A DNA stretch of 64,000 nucleotides. It comes from Mantis religiosa. Taxonomy: Eukaryota; Arthropoda; Insecta; Mantodea; Mantidae. Positions 32,280 to 43,489 of this stretch are shown here, piece by piece (position 1 is the stretch's first letter; each line of letters starts with the position of its first letter). A program made the position numbers and the translations under genes. Where the stretch lies: positions 2,634,001 to 2,698,000 of the forward strand of contig JAUKNK010000147.1 of the NCBI GenBank assembly GCA_030765055.1. The letters run 5' to 3'. Under the pieces are notes generated by a model, which had not been told where the DNA came from, did not search any database, and was given only the letters and a program-made list of their open reading frames with translations.

Positions 32280-32945
32280 CTTTTCACATCAATGACATAT
32301 ACACTGGAAAAGGTTGCTGCATGCATTGGTCGCTAGTTTGATGCAGCTTATTGTTACGTTGTAAAATTTTAAAGTAGTGTGGCTTATTCTCAGGGTAGAG
32401 CAAGAGTTCCGTCAAAGGGTATGCGTGGATATGTATGGGAGTAAGGCTGATTCTAATGACACTGGAACGCAAGTTTCAGACTGGTTTAATGACTGCATCT
32501 TTTTTATCATCACATCAATCGAGAAGGTGACGACCAAGGGTTATCGTATCTACAATGCATATTACGCGATAACCTTTTCTCCTCAATTCTGGTCTGACTT
32601 CACCGAAGACCCAACCTGTTGTGTCCCTCTGAATGGACTGCCAATTTTTCTGTCCTCTCTGCAGCTGCGTTTCACTTTCACCTCTCGAAGTTTGTCTTTA
32701 TTCACACCAAAATTGCTTTGCTGACTATTTTGTCCATTGTGATTATTAGTCTCGATCATGCCATTATTAAGGGTCCGAACAATGCATTTTCAAACAGAGT
32801 CAAGTGTTATCCACTTAGAATACCTGCTAAGAATCCGCTTTCTCCCATCACATTGTTACTCATCCCAACTGCACCTGTTCGGGTTTTAGAAAATGTATAA
32901 TATTCCTTTGAAATCTATTACGATTATTTATTCATTGTATCCCTG
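32280..32945 (-). repeat. Unknown repeat Y, second copy
   Basis: Inverted partner of 28770-29530. On the minus strand it begins near caatgaataaataatcgtaa and ends past ccacgcataccctttgacgg. No ORF with a known motif. The two copies differ by several indels, so they are not recent. Confidence 0.7.
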
Positions 32946-32949
32946 AATT

Positions 32950-33060
32950 TTGGTATCGTAGATCAGTGGTTAGAGCAACCGAACGGAGATCAAGACATAC
33001 GTGGTTCAGATCTCGGCCATGGCATTGATATTTTCAGTCTCAGTGTTCCTTTCAACACGG
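32950..33060 (+). repeat. SINE-D head fragment
   Basis: tggtatcgtagatcagtggt, then B-box-like GTGGTTCAGATCTCGG and ccatggcattgatattttca, as in the 25.2-26.5 kb cluster. Confidence 0.7.
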
Positions 33061-33789
33061 GTAATGTAAAAGAATAATTCATTTCCACGATAGAAAAATA
33101 TTTAGCAAGAGATATTTACTTGAAAGTGGGTGAATAACGTCATGGATATGCATTTAAATCCCACAAATTCACAACAGTAGAATATGGCGTCAGCAAGACG
33201 TAGGAGAAGTGTGAAAGCTTTTCATGTTGGTGCTACATTACACCGAGCCCATTTAAGATAGAGAACAAAAGGGTAGAAAGCAGCACGTTTCCATCAGGGA
33301 TGTGACAACAGGATAATAGAAGTGAAGGGCTATTTCCTTTGGAAGGAGAATGTGAGAGCCACAGGTGAAAGGTCGCTTTTGGAATTCCGATTACCTAGCT
33401 CGCCAGCAAGCAACACCATATTTCGGTCTTTCCTTTCAACACTATTTTATTTTCTATTAGGTACTTGCCTCTTCTCCTGTTTCCTTTATACTTTTTGCAT
33501 GCCAGCTTTTCTCGTGTTTCCTTTCTCCTTTTTGCATGCCATTATTTCTCCTGTTTCCTTTGTACTTTTTTCATGCCATTTTTCTTCCTTTTTCTACTAC
33601 ATACTTAAATAAATGGAGCAAGTTTATGCCTCCCTGTTTTCACGGCAAATAAACGTTTTGAGACACTATCTATACAAAAAGGGCACGTTTTAAAAAGTGA
33701 CAGTGTGGAATGACCTAGCTCAAAAACAAAACATCGCTTAAAAATCTTAGTATTTACGTTCAGCATCTACCAAACCTGCAACCATTGTG
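33061..33789. other. No recognised feature apart from a short imperfect repeat
   Basis: 33465-33590 holds two to three imperfect ~48-bp units (tttctcctgtttcctttgta, tttttgcatgcca). The open frame across it (33322-33612) is pyrimidine-rich low complexity and not a credible gene. Confidence 0.4.
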
Positions 33790-35044
33790 TTAACCCTCTA
33801 TGGTCCAATGTGACTTTCAAGTAACAACCACTTTTAACGCTCTGTTTTATGCTATGATGAAAATTTTCCACTGCGGATATTTTTAACCTGAAAGTTACAA
33901 TATGGGGGCCCTGTATGTGGCTTGTTTGGTTACTTATTTCATAATGTACTCAACAGGTTGAAGCTAAAGCGGCACACACAGCCACTTAGCATTTTGATGT
34001 TACTAGTGGCACTTTGAACAAATTTATTTTATTTATCTGTGCAATAGAATTTGAAAGAAATTTATCAGACACTACGATTAAAAGTAAATTATAGTTTAAA
34101 GCACTAAACATCATATGCAAATGCATATCATTTATTATTTCAAGTTACTTTACCTGAAAGTTACAGTGGAGCACAGTAGTCACCATAATAAGTTAGGTAA
34201 TGGCTGCACACTGGAGTAGAAGAAAACTGTCTGTCCAAAATTTCATATTAAAATTCAATATACAAGTGGCGCCCAGAAAGTAAGTTCTGTTTCAATTTAT
34301 CTCCGCTGCAGCGCTGCGATCGCATTTCCGTACGTGCGCGGTAGACGCTGTGTATCAAGAAGAAACGTGCGCCATTGTGAGATCGCTACGCTTTGCTGTG
34401 CTTGTTTACACAATCGGTGTTGATTGAAACTTCCGCCGCTTGTGAAATCAGATCTGTGATTCGTTTTCTGAATGCTAGGAAAGTGAAACCAATTGAAATC
34501 TATCTGCAAATCTGCGATGTATACGGACAAAATGTGATGAGTGATACAATTGTGAAAAGATGGGTTCAAAAGTTGACTGAAGAACGTAGTGAAGTGTACG
34601 ATGAAAATCGAACTGGGCGTCCATCTTTGGTTACAGAAGTACTGTGTCACGCGACTGATGTCAAGAATCAGGAAATCGGCAAGTTTACAATTAGCGCTCT
34701 CGCTATGGAATTTCCACAAATATCACGCTCACTAGTTCATGAAATTGTTACAGATAAACTGAAATTTCGTAAACTTTGCTCACGTTGGGTGCCAAAGGTT
34801 CTCACTGAGCAACTCAAAACAATACGGATGGGTAGTGCACTTCAGTTTTTGACCCGTTATGATGAAGGCGGCGAAGAATTTCGGACACAGATAGTCACAG
34901 GAAATGAAATTTGGGTTTCTTACGAAACCCCTGAAAGTAAGCGTCAATTAATGGAAGGGAGGCACACCTCAATCCCAGCAAAGGTTAAGCCGAAACAAAT
35001 CTTGACATCTCGAAAAATGATGTGCACAGTGTCCTAGAACAGTT

Positions 35045-35545
35045 GTTGAGTCCAGAGGTTCTACTGCCATCAGTCCTGGACCCGTAGGACTAAGACCCGG
35101 GCCTCTAATAACCAGGGAGTATCCGAGCTGTCCCAAAGGGCGCCCGGCGTTCTCCGTTGGGCTTTCCATAGGACAAGACCTGGGTTACTAACTAGCTCCC
35201 CTGGGACACAAGACGGGATGATAGTGGATACGCCACTTACGCGCGCTAACTCCAAAGGTAAAGGCTACCGATTTGACCTCGGTGGGGCTGCCTGGCCATC
35301 TAGCATACCTTCTACTGGTTCTGCAGGCGAGTACCCGGGAATATTGATGGCTTCCCCAAAACCCCGTCCGGAGACGTACCCAATTCCTACGGGTATCGGG
35401 AACCACTGCCCTCTCGAGACCAACCCAATCCGAACAACTCCCAGAGGGAGGGGCCCGAAAGTTCGGCCCGAGATTCCTCTAGTAACGTCAGAGATACCAC
35501 GAGTGCTAAGGGTCCGTAGCGCCCCCACCACGGCACCTGAATGGG
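35045..35545 (+). repeat. GC-rich repeat, copy in mariner, plus orientation
   Basis: Runs from about gtcctggacccgtaggact to gcacctgaatgggacggatc. Aligns with 44393-44935. Shared blocks: ggatacgccacttacgcgcg, gacctcggtggg, taccacgagtgct. Interrupts the mariner reading frame right after MCTVS. Confidence 0.88.
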
Positions 35546-35641
35546 ACGGATCCCCTGGAAAGGCATCTTCCTCATTGATTTCTTTCCACGTGGTCAAGCA
35601 ATGAAAGCAGATGCTTCTCACGAGATACTTACGAAATTGCG

Positions 35642-36185
35642 CCGTTCGGGAGGGGATTCGTCGCCTTCGGCTGCCGTGGTGCGGGCGCTGCGGACCCTTA
35701 GCACTCGTGGTACCTCTATCGTTACTAGTGGAACCTCGGGCCGAACATTCGAGCCCCTCCCTTTCGGAGTTCGGATTGGGTTGGTCTCGATTGTGCAGTG
35801 GTTCCCGATCAACGTGGGTGATCGGCTACGTCTCTGGACGGGATTGAGGGAAGCCATTAATATTCCCGGGGACTAGCCTGCAGAGCTAGTAGAAGTCGTG
35901 CTAAGTCACCAGGTGGCCCCACCGAGGTCATATCAGTAGCCTTCCCATTTTGGTGTTGGCGCGCAAGTGGCGTATGCGCTTCCATCCCGTCTTGTGTCCT
36001 TGCACCAGATGGGGGGCGGCTTGTTAGTAACCCAGGTCTTGCCCTATGGAAAGCCCCACGAAAGACGCCGGGCGCCCTCGGGGCACCCTCCGGGACAGCT
36101 CGGATATTCCCTGTTTGAAAGAGGCCCGGGTCTTAGTCCTACGGGTCCAGGGCTAATGGGAGTAGAACCTCAGGGCTCAACTGTA
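35642..36185 (-). repeat. GC-rich repeat, second copy in mariner, minus orientation
   Basis: The inverse of the previous copy (left end cgggaggggattcg, right end cctacgggtccagggct). About 95 bp of mariner separate the two copies, so they are arranged head-out as an imperfect palindrome. The two copies differ at many positions. Confidence 0.88.
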
Positions 36186-36719
36186 GTAAGGTGTTGTTTC
36201 TTCACGAAAACGCACGACCACACACTGCAAATGCGACGAAAAACCTTCTATAGGGATTTGTCTGGGACGTATTTGATCATCCGCCGTACAGCCCTGACCT
36301 CGCTCCTAGTGACTTTCATCCTTTTTTGCATCTGAAATCTTTCCTTGGCGGTCAACATTTTAACAATGACGAAGAGCTGAAAGAAAATATTTCCAACTGG
36401 ATGAAGACACAGGCGGTAAACTTCTATGAAGGAGGTGCAGAATAACTTGTGCCTCGCTATGACAAATGCCTGCAAAATTTCGGCAGTTATGCGGAAAAGT
36501 AGTTTAAGAGTTGTAGAATTTTGTGCAATAAATAATTTTTCTGTATCTGTACACAATTTAATTTTGTTACCAAACAGAACTTACTTTCTGGACGTACCTC
36601 GTAGTTACACTTTTGTATACAAAGCATAAATGTTTTAATTACATTTCTGGTGTACACCATACATTTGATAACTACATTTCGTGAACATGATGAAGCTTAC
36701 AGCATCAATTTCCTTTTAG

Positions 36720-37175
36720 GTCAAATATTACGGATCCTCACAACTGCTCGTCCAATAAATGGACATGAGTCAGATGACTCAGTTCTTGCATCCGACAGTG
36801 ATGCAGAAAAAGGAGATTTAAGCTAAGAAAGTGAGGAAGAATCAGTTGATGAACTATGTGTAAATATAACAGAATCCCGGCAATTCCTGTTCTAGATGTG
36901 GGAGAAAGAGATGAAGGTATTTCTGAAACAAATCATAATAATGTGATCCGGAGAACACCAAGAGATTGATTGACTAAACCAATATTTCCATGGAAAGGGT
37001 TGTTATTTGCAAATTCTTATTCTCTACAGCCACCGATACACTATTTTCAAAAATTCATTGACGAAAATTGTCTTTCTTCGATTTCGTGTCAAACAAATGT
37101 GTACGGTGTACAAAATAATCCAGTGAACAGCATATATGTAACCACTGAAGTGGTTATACAGTTCATAGAATAAAA
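36720..37175 (+). pseudogene. piggyBac-like transposase N-terminal part
   Basis: An acidic stretch (DDSVLASDSDAEKGDLS, then ESEEESVDEL) is followed, after a frameshift, by TKPIFPWKGLLF, then PPIHYFQKFIDENCLSSISC, then QTNVYGVQNNPVNSIYVTTE and VVIQFIE. The order P-x-x-x-F-x-x-F...Q-T-N-x-Y-x-x-Q...I-x-x-F-I is the conserved start of the piggyBac transposase domain (DDE_Tnp_1_7). The catalytic Asp blocks are missing because the gene stops at the foldback element. At least one stop lies at 36823. Confidence 0.8.
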
Positions 37176-37376
37176 TAAGATCTGAAGCTTTCCTGGCGAC
37201 GAATACGCTCACTTTCTTCTCGGGCAGCCATGCAGATGAAATGATTAGATATCAACGTTTCGGGAGTGTACATCTCTCGCATCATCAGGATATTTATAAA
37301 ATGTTATAACCACAAATAAAATACTGGATAGAACACAACTTAAAAAAGACAAAACACTATCAAAATTTGCATTACT

Positions 37377-37380
<4 letters not shown>

Positions 37381-37428
<48 letters not shown>
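37381..37428 (+). repeat. (CA)n microsatellite
   Basis: About 24 uninterrupted CA units. The cysteine-valine open frame across it on the other strand is an artefact of the repeat. Confidence 0.98.
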
Positions 37429-37433
<5 letters not shown>

Positions 37434-37589
37434 TACACGACTGGACATTGAAGATCTGAATGTCAGACATTCGGTCTCAAGCCAAATCAGTGCTAGGCCC
37501 TCTACAGGCAGTGGAGTGTTTTGTAAGAAAGGATTATATGCGGCGGATGATGAGGTTGGAGTTGTATATAAGCCATCTGATATTATTTT

Positions 37590-38165
37590 ATGTGCCTAGA
37601 AGCAGCCTTGGGCGTTTGTAGCGCTCTCCAGGATCGATGTCGTACTCACCTAGACCGCGGATGAGGGAGTTGAAGTTGTGGGAGAGGTTTTGCTAGAAGG
37701 AACATGAAAGGGTATGGATGTAGTCTGTTATTGTGGGGATACGTAGGTCACGTCGGATAACTAGATTGGGGATGTACCAAGGGAAGTCTATGGCAATGCG
37801 GAGGAATCGGGATTGTAGAATTTCAAGGCGGTGTAGCTGAGACTTGCCTGCTGCTCTCCATATTTCATTGGCTTATGTGATCGCTGGCTGGAGTATTTGC
37901 TTATACAGGAGCAGTTTTGTAGGCACAGACTTGACTAATCGTCTGTTATAGAGGGGGTAGAACATACCCATTCTTTTGCTAACTTTATTAGCCACATATG
38001 TAATGTGGTCTCTCCACGTCAATTTGATGTCAAACAGGTCACCAAGATACTTAACGTAAGTTTTCCATTGGACGTCCTCACCAGCTAGACGAATTGGTGA
38101 AAGATCCGCTAATCGTTGTCGAAAGTGATGGCCTAGCTCTTCTGTGGGTGGAGGCGTTGGGCATT
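37590..38165 (-). pseudogene. Jockey-like RT C-terminal fragment
   Basis: On the minus strand: HHFRQRLADLSPIRLAGEDV, then WKTYVKYLGDLFDIKLTW, then VANKVSKRMGMFYPLYNRR, then TKLLLYKQILQPAIT, then ANEIWRAAGKSQLHRLEILQ, then FPWYIPNLVIRRDLRIPTI. The YLG-x-x-x-D-x-x-L-T-W and L-Y-K-x-x-L-x-P segments are characteristic of the post-RT region of jockey-clade elements. Two stops occur. It is only a 3' fragment, caught between the arms of the foldback element. Confidence 0.82.
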
Positions 38166-38470
38166 ACTAAAAAAAACACTGTTTTCAGTAAATTAAATGC
38201 CAAGTCAGGAGTTGGCGTGATTATAGTAAGAATTCGCATAACTGAACAAAAGACTGTTCAGTAAATTAAATCACAGGTCAAGAGATGGCGTGAGTATAGT
38301 TAGAATTGTGATAGAGGTTTATCTTTGTTTATCTTTGTGTTTTATCCAGCATTTCATTTGTGTTATAACATTTTATAAGTGTAATAATGATGGGAGAGAT
38401 GTACACTCCCGAAAGGTTGATGTCTAATCATCTTTTAACTTGGAAGGCTGCCCGAGAAGGATGTGAGAGT

Positions 38471-38967
38471 TCATAGGATGTTTTCTTTTATATCTATATA
38501 TCCCAGGTATAGAATGCATTGTCTTTGTATATAAATGTTGAACTAGCCTACATAGTGTTGTAATTAACGGATTTTGTACATTGGAAATTCACAGAGAAAT
38601 GGACAGTAAAGAACTAGTTATTGAGGATCTTTAATTTTGATTCATCTGTATGTTGCTCACGGATAACGAGATGGTTGTGAGCAAACTTTAGCGCTCGTTT
38701 TATCTGTACATTTAAGGATTTAGGCCCTAAAAGTTTGGGTATTTTAACCATTTTTACCTTCCTTTCTGGTTTTAGTGATTTTAGATTCTACTTTATTATT
38801 TGCCACCGTTGTGTGAGTGTTTTTATCTCGATTTTATTTGATTGACTGCGTATTAGTGTTTCTGTATTTTGGTCTTTTACTTCGTTTTTAAACCCATTGG
38901 TTTGCATAAGGGCGTTGATGACCCAGTAATTGAACGCCCATAAACACAATCATCTGTACGTAATGCC
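38471..38967. other. No recognised feature
   Basis: AT-rich, no matching repeat and no credible frame. Confidence 0.4.
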
Positions 38968-38971
38968 TTAA

Positions 38972-39719
38972 GGGCACTGGGAGGTTAATTTTATCCAGAC
39001 AAAGCAAATTTTTCAAATATTAAAATTTGAATATATAGGAAACTAAGCATTATCATAAATTGAAATTCAGTACGATTACTGTAGAAAGACCTATGCATTT
39101 AACTATTGTGTAATATTTAAGTTACATTCACATAGGTCCATGCAAAAGGGTCATAAATCACACCATGTGTCCCGAAAAAAATGTTGCACCCTATATTTCA
39201 GGTGCACTTTTCTTGTAGCAGTTTAAAGCTACATGTACCAAGTTTTATCCTGATCACCTAAGATATAGTTGTATAATATCGGCTAAATGCAAATCACATG
39301 TAGTGTATACTATGCAATGAAACACTAATTAGATTTGAGTAAAAAAATATATTTTCAAGGACTGAATATTTGTTTTCATCAATTTTGTAAATGACATGAA
39401 TATAAATGTTAGCTGAATATGTTTAAGGAACATTGAAAAATAATCACTACAAATTTTGTGTCAACATCTTTTATAGTTTTGGAGAAACATGCACCTAAAG
39501 TATGAAAAATCAAGGTGTTGGGAAATCATGATCAAAGATTAAGCACCTTTATCAGGAAGTGGGTTTATCATTACGCCGCCATCTCTAAAGTGATGAATTA
39601 AACGACCTTAATAGCAGCGGACAACCTACGTTATATATATTATTTTAAATCTGAAGAATTATATAATTTTCTAAACATTAAAAACGGATTTTTGGAAACC
39701 TATTGACCTCCCATTGCCC
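38972..39719. mobile_element. TTAA-flanked MITE (Kolobok-like), copy 2
   Basis: 748 bp flanked by TTAA (38968-38971 and 39720-39723). Ends GGGCACTGGGAGGTTAAT and (minus strand) GGGCAATGGGAGGTCAAT. It is the inverted partner of 27274-28030 with scattered substitutions. No ORF. Confidence 0.9.
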
Positions 39720-39981
39720 TTAAGTAATTACTGCATAGCCTTTGTAGCCCGTTGAGCCAACAAAGTAAAAAAATATATTATGAATTAAAATTACAATTTT
39801 TTTCAATTTGACAAATGCTTTCGTAATTCAACTTACACAACAATAGTGGGGAAAACATGTTTATCATCGTAATAAACATATTACGATATAATAATAAACG
39901 TTTGATCGTGTAAATAGGAAAACATTGTGAGAATTCATGACTCGAAGAGGCTACTCAAATCATGTCATTAAAGTTGTAAAA

Positions 39982-39982
<1 letters not shown>

Positions 39983-40023
<41 letters not shown>
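39983..40023 (+). repeat. (TA)n microsatellite
   Basis: About 20 TA units, followed by cacatatatatata. Confidence 0.97.
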
Positions 40024-40031
<8 letters not shown>

Positions 40032-40059
40032 TATATACAACAATCAGCATACATATTGG

Positions 40060-40905
40060 AAATGGAATGTATAGTAAATGGATACATACAAATCAAAGTG
40101 TAAGACAGGGTTGCAGTTTCTCTCATGCCTAATTCATAATTTATACAGCTGATCTGATTAGAGAGTGGTTGTTTAAGATTAACGATGGTATTCATCTTCC
40201 ACCAAATTTTATTCTTAAGGCGATGCTATTTTCGGATGACCAAATACTTATAAGTAAAACTGAAGATGAGCTTCAAAGAGCAGTATATATTTTACAGAAG
40301 TTATGTAAGAATTTAAATTTCTAAATTTCCACAAATAAAACAAAAACAATGACGTTTCGAGGTAAAGACACTGTTGGAACCAAAATAGTAATTGATGATA
40401 TTATCTTAGAGCAAGTTACGGATTTTAAATAATTGGGAACATATTTCAGTAATAAATATGAAAATGATTTTATAAATAAATTGCCAATGTTTCAACAAAT
40501 ATGCGGCATAATAAATAGAAGCCTAAAACTAAAACCAGAAAAGAAACATGGATGAAATTTTATAAAGTAATGGAGGTGCCTGCTTTTCTTTGTGGCTCTG
40601 AAACATGGACATTAACAAAAGCAGACAAAAACAAGATACTGGCTGCCGAAATGAGATTTTTAAGTGCAGTAAAGGGATGTACTGTTTTAGATAAAATCCC
40701 AAATGAAAAAATAAGAGAAGATTTAGTGATAAGTTCTTTAGAAGGAAAAATAATAAATTATACAAATTAATGGAGAGAGCATATTGAGGGAATGCCGAGA
40801 GAAGATCCCAAGAAGAGTTATAAACTATAAACCTAGAGGAAAGAGACATCCAGGAAGACCACGAAAACAATGGTCAGACATGTTTTAAGCCGAAACAGGC
40901 AGCAC
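40060..40905 (+). pseudogene. Non-LTR retrotransposon reverse transcriptase, 3' part
   Basis: Reading in frame: QSVRQGCSFSHA (RT motif around the conserved QG), then LKAMLFSDDQILISKTEDEL with F-S-D-D, the catalytic Asp pair, then LQKLCKNLNF, NKTKTMTFRG, LGTYFSNKYEND. After a shift: MEVPAFLCGSETWTLTKADK, then AAEMRFLSAVKGCTVLDK, NEKIREDLV, and a basic tail ending near KRHPGRPRKQW. The G-S-E-T-W-T-L and GRPR-K-x-W ends are seen in RTE-like and related elements. At least four stops and a shift. The sequence runs directly into the GGA repeat, probably near the element's 3' end. Clade call uncertain. Confidence 0.8.
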
Positions 40906-40929
40906 TGCCTAGCCCTTGGAGTGAAGAAA

Positions 40930-41020
40930 AAGGAGGAGGAGGAGGAGGAGGAGGAGGAGGAGGAGGAGGAGGAGGAGGAGGAGGAGGAGGAGGAGGAGGA
41001 GGAGGAGGAGGAGGAGGAGG
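40930..41020 (+). repeat. (GGA)n microsatellite
   Basis: About 30 GGA units right after the non-LTR element. It may have grown from that element's 3' tail. The polyproline frame on the minus strand is an artefact. Confidence 0.97.
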
Positions 41021-41204
41021 TTTGGGCTGTAAAGTGTTAATTGTTGTCTGACATCCGCCCAGACGCACTCTCAGAAAGAGATCTCGTATTACCACTGTAG
41101 CAGACTGCAGTAGATTCATAAAACGTGCATATTTTGGAGTGGTATCAAACAGTGGAGTTACGGTTTTTGGTTATGTTCCATTTATATTCCATTTACTTTT
41201 TCCT

Positions 41205-41455
41205 TTAACTGCAATGGTTAGATCGGCGGCTGTTCTCCTTTTGAACATACCGAAGGTGTTAACGCGTATTCGTTGGGTTCTAATCATTACATCACGCACA
41301 TATTGGCACTCTCATTCATACTTTTAGACTCTGGGGAAGATGAGGAATTATGTTGGTGGCAGAGAGATCCTCCCCAGCCGGGAATCGAACCCGGGACCCC
41401 TAGCACGGCAGGGAGGTGCTCCAGTGCTCCACCGACTGTGCTACATGTGACGCAT
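41205..41455 (-). repeat. SINE-E copy
   Basis: Partner of 24125-24375. The minus strand right end has a clean B box GGGTTCGATTCCC (from gggaatcgaacccgg at 41380-41394). The left end (ggttagatcggcggctgttc) also looks tRNA-like on the plus strand. Confidence 0.8.
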
Positions 41456-43489
41456 TAATATTTCGCTATGTTTGAAGGAACTAGTGTTTTTCTGAGAATC
41501 ACCCATAGTGTTGTAAAATTAAAAATTCTTTTTCTGGCTTTCATTCTTCCAAGAAATGAAATACCTGTTTCTTTCCTTGGACCCTTAATGTTACTTACGA
41601 AATTTGAGCTATCAGTGAATGTGCAGCGACACATGCCCAGGCCACTGAATTAAGTCAGGCTTCAAGTCAACGTAATTCCATATTCCTGGAAATGTTGTGC
41701 AATATTCCTCTAACATGCTAAAGAAGTCATACATATTTCATCAACAAATGCATTAAATATTCTAAGTAATTTCAAGGAGGCAATCTTCGTCTGATGTTTT
41801 TTATTCAACTTCCTAATGTGCTCATTTCCATTAACATTAGGGTCCAAATGACCTTGCTGTCGACGGGCCCTAAAATCCCACATACTCACTCACTCACTCC
41901 ATTAACATTAACATTTATAATACATCGGTGTACTTCCCTTCTTTATCTGCTCAACATCTTTATAATTAATGTCCGGTGTTCAAACACGGATATGTGCATG
42001 CTCTAAAACGCCTGTTTGCTGTTTCAGCCAGTTATGAGAATAATTATGGTGCAATTAACCAATGTTTTATTCCGGTCACGTGACAAACAACTACGTTCCA
42101 GCAGTGCAATACGATACAGCTGCGTCCTAGAACTCGACAGGTCTGGATCGATACCGATTGTGGATGTTGGCGCAATTAGCAGCTAACAGGGGACCTAATG
42201 GCTTTCAGCTTTAGCTGCCTATTATGGCTTCGTTTCATGGGGAAAATAACACATTTTTAGCGCATAGAGTTGATTAAAAGCAAATACTGTTTCAACAGCA
42301 TTGCGAAAAACAAAACAAGCTCTATGGCGTTTCCGGATAAAACGCATGATTACGAAATCCAAAAATCCAGGAAACAGCTGGAATGTTGCGTGTCTTCAAC
42401 ACAATCCGATGTCCTGCTTTCATAACGCTCCCTCTAATAAAACGACTTTTAAAAATTTATTCATCTACATAATGCCAGTTAATGGAAATAAAAATTTGTA
42501 CAAATTATCTTATCGCATATTTCCTTGTAGGCAATAAGGCTAAGCCAGTACAGAAGACTTTAACAAACTGTCAAATTTTTTTAAGAGATTCTCGCTCTGC
42601 CATGGCTTTGATATTCACTTTTATTTGTATACTCAGGAGATCAAATTGCAAATAACGACTTCCTATTCGAGAAAATTATAAATACTGGGCACTGAAATTA
42701 CGCATTGCGTATTGCTACTTGTCGTATGGTGTTCAGAATTTCATATTTATGTATTAACATTTAATTTTTTGATTCCTATTTTATCCAAAAGTATATTGGA
42801 AATAAACTTTACAAATTTATGAATATAATACAGTTTAGAGAAACATAACAAAACTCAATATTGTGGCGTTTTTTCCTCCATTCGCAGCAGAGAGGATGCA
42901 CGTTGGTTCTCCAAATTAATCAGCCACAGGTTCGGGCGACATATTTGTAACCATTCATCTTAATCAGAGTGGCAGAGATAAAATTTTGTATGACTCCGAT
43001 TTCGTAATATATTATGTAATTGTGTAATCTAGATTACAATTCACTCTAATTTTCTGTCTTAATCAGTCACTGTAAATTACCTCCAACACATTGATAAATC
43101 ATTATCTTTAGTTAATATTTGCGGCGATATAACAGGACGTTTCCTTTCTCGATGATGAATTTGCCCCAAAGTTGTTACTCCTCTATTAATGTTGTGATTT
43201 GCCGATGTATTGTTACGTCACCTCATTACGTAATACAATTATTACTACGGCCAATCACAAAATTACTCATATATTTGTTTTTAATATTGTCATTACATGG
43301 CCTACTAGGTCATATCAGAAAACAATATTCATATAAAAAGTTCTAACTAAAATATATCGTTACAATATCAAGCTGACAAACAGTGAACATAAAGATTAAT
43401 CATTTAGCTTAATTACTTTGTTTACGAAAACCAGGAGCTATTGATAAGTTTTGTAATTCATTAATATATGTGTAAGTAGTTTTGAAAAG
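41456..43489. other. No recognised feature
   Basis: AT-rich with short frames only. I see no known protein motif and no repeat partner in the window. Confidence 0.4.

Larger units (their letters stand above)
34393..36500 (+). pseudogene. mariner transposase in three pieces
   Basis: Piece 1 (34393-35034) has the N-terminal helix-turn-helix (CEIRSVIRFLNARKVKPIEI, then MSDTIVKRWVQKL) and the first catalytic block, where VTGNEIWVSY has Asn in place of the expected Asp. Piece 2 (about 35552-35640) reads WKGIFLIDFFPRGQ then SHEILTKLRR. Piece 3 (from about 36195) reads FLHENARPHTANATKNLL, with Glu where the second Asp is usual, then YSPDLAPSDFH, which keeps the third Asp, and ends at the stop after QNFGSYAEK (about 36500). 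Two catalytic positions are changed and the gene is split by two inserts, so it is inactive. Confidence 0.88.
34263..36601 (+). mobile_element. mariner element with two GC-rich repeat insertions
   Basis: Flanked by TA (34261-34262 and 36602-36603). Ends CAAGTGGCGCCCAGAAAG and, minus strand, CGAGGTACGTCCAGAAAG, both continuing taagttctgttt. Subtracting the two inserts leaves roughly 1.3 kb, a normal mariner length. Confidence 0.9.
33794..37180 (+). mobile_element. piggyBac-like element, 5' part, with a nested mariner
   Basis: TTAA at 33790-33793 is followed by CCCTCTATGGTCCAATG, a typical piggyBac-type 5' end. After a ~470-bp leader the mariner (34263-36601) intervenes. The piggyBac N-terminal coding region follows at about 36720-37175 and is then cut off by the foldback element at about 37190. 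The 3' end is not seen. Confidence 0.75.
37192..38470. mobile_element. Foldback element with hammerhead-like core in both arms
   Basis: Left arm 37196-37340 and right arm 38330-38470 are inverted copies (ccttctcgggcagcc..., acgtttcgggagtgtacatc, tttataaaatgttataac). The minus strand of the left arm reads CCTGATGATGCGAGAGATG then TACACTCCCGAAACGTTG. The CTGATGA...GAAAC arrangement with a short hairpin between is the core of a hammerhead ribozyme, which Penelope-like elements are known to carry. Between the arms are a CA microsatellite, a jockey-like fragment and a ~70-bp direct repeat (38172-38310). Confidence 0.65.

Noticed and set aside
33322..33612. 96-codon hydrophobic frame, possible membrane protein
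   Set aside because: Its hydrophobicity comes from an imperfect pyrimidine-rich tandem repeat.
35070..35876. Six overlapping frames of 60-130 codons on both strands
   Set aside because: They arise from the GC-rich repeat, which lacks stops by base composition; the frames disagree between copies.
37245..37448. Cys-Val repeat open frame
   Set aside because: It is the reading of the CA microsatellite; no other support.
40874..41119. 81-codon polyproline open frame
   Set aside because: It is the minus-strand reading of the GGA microsatellite.
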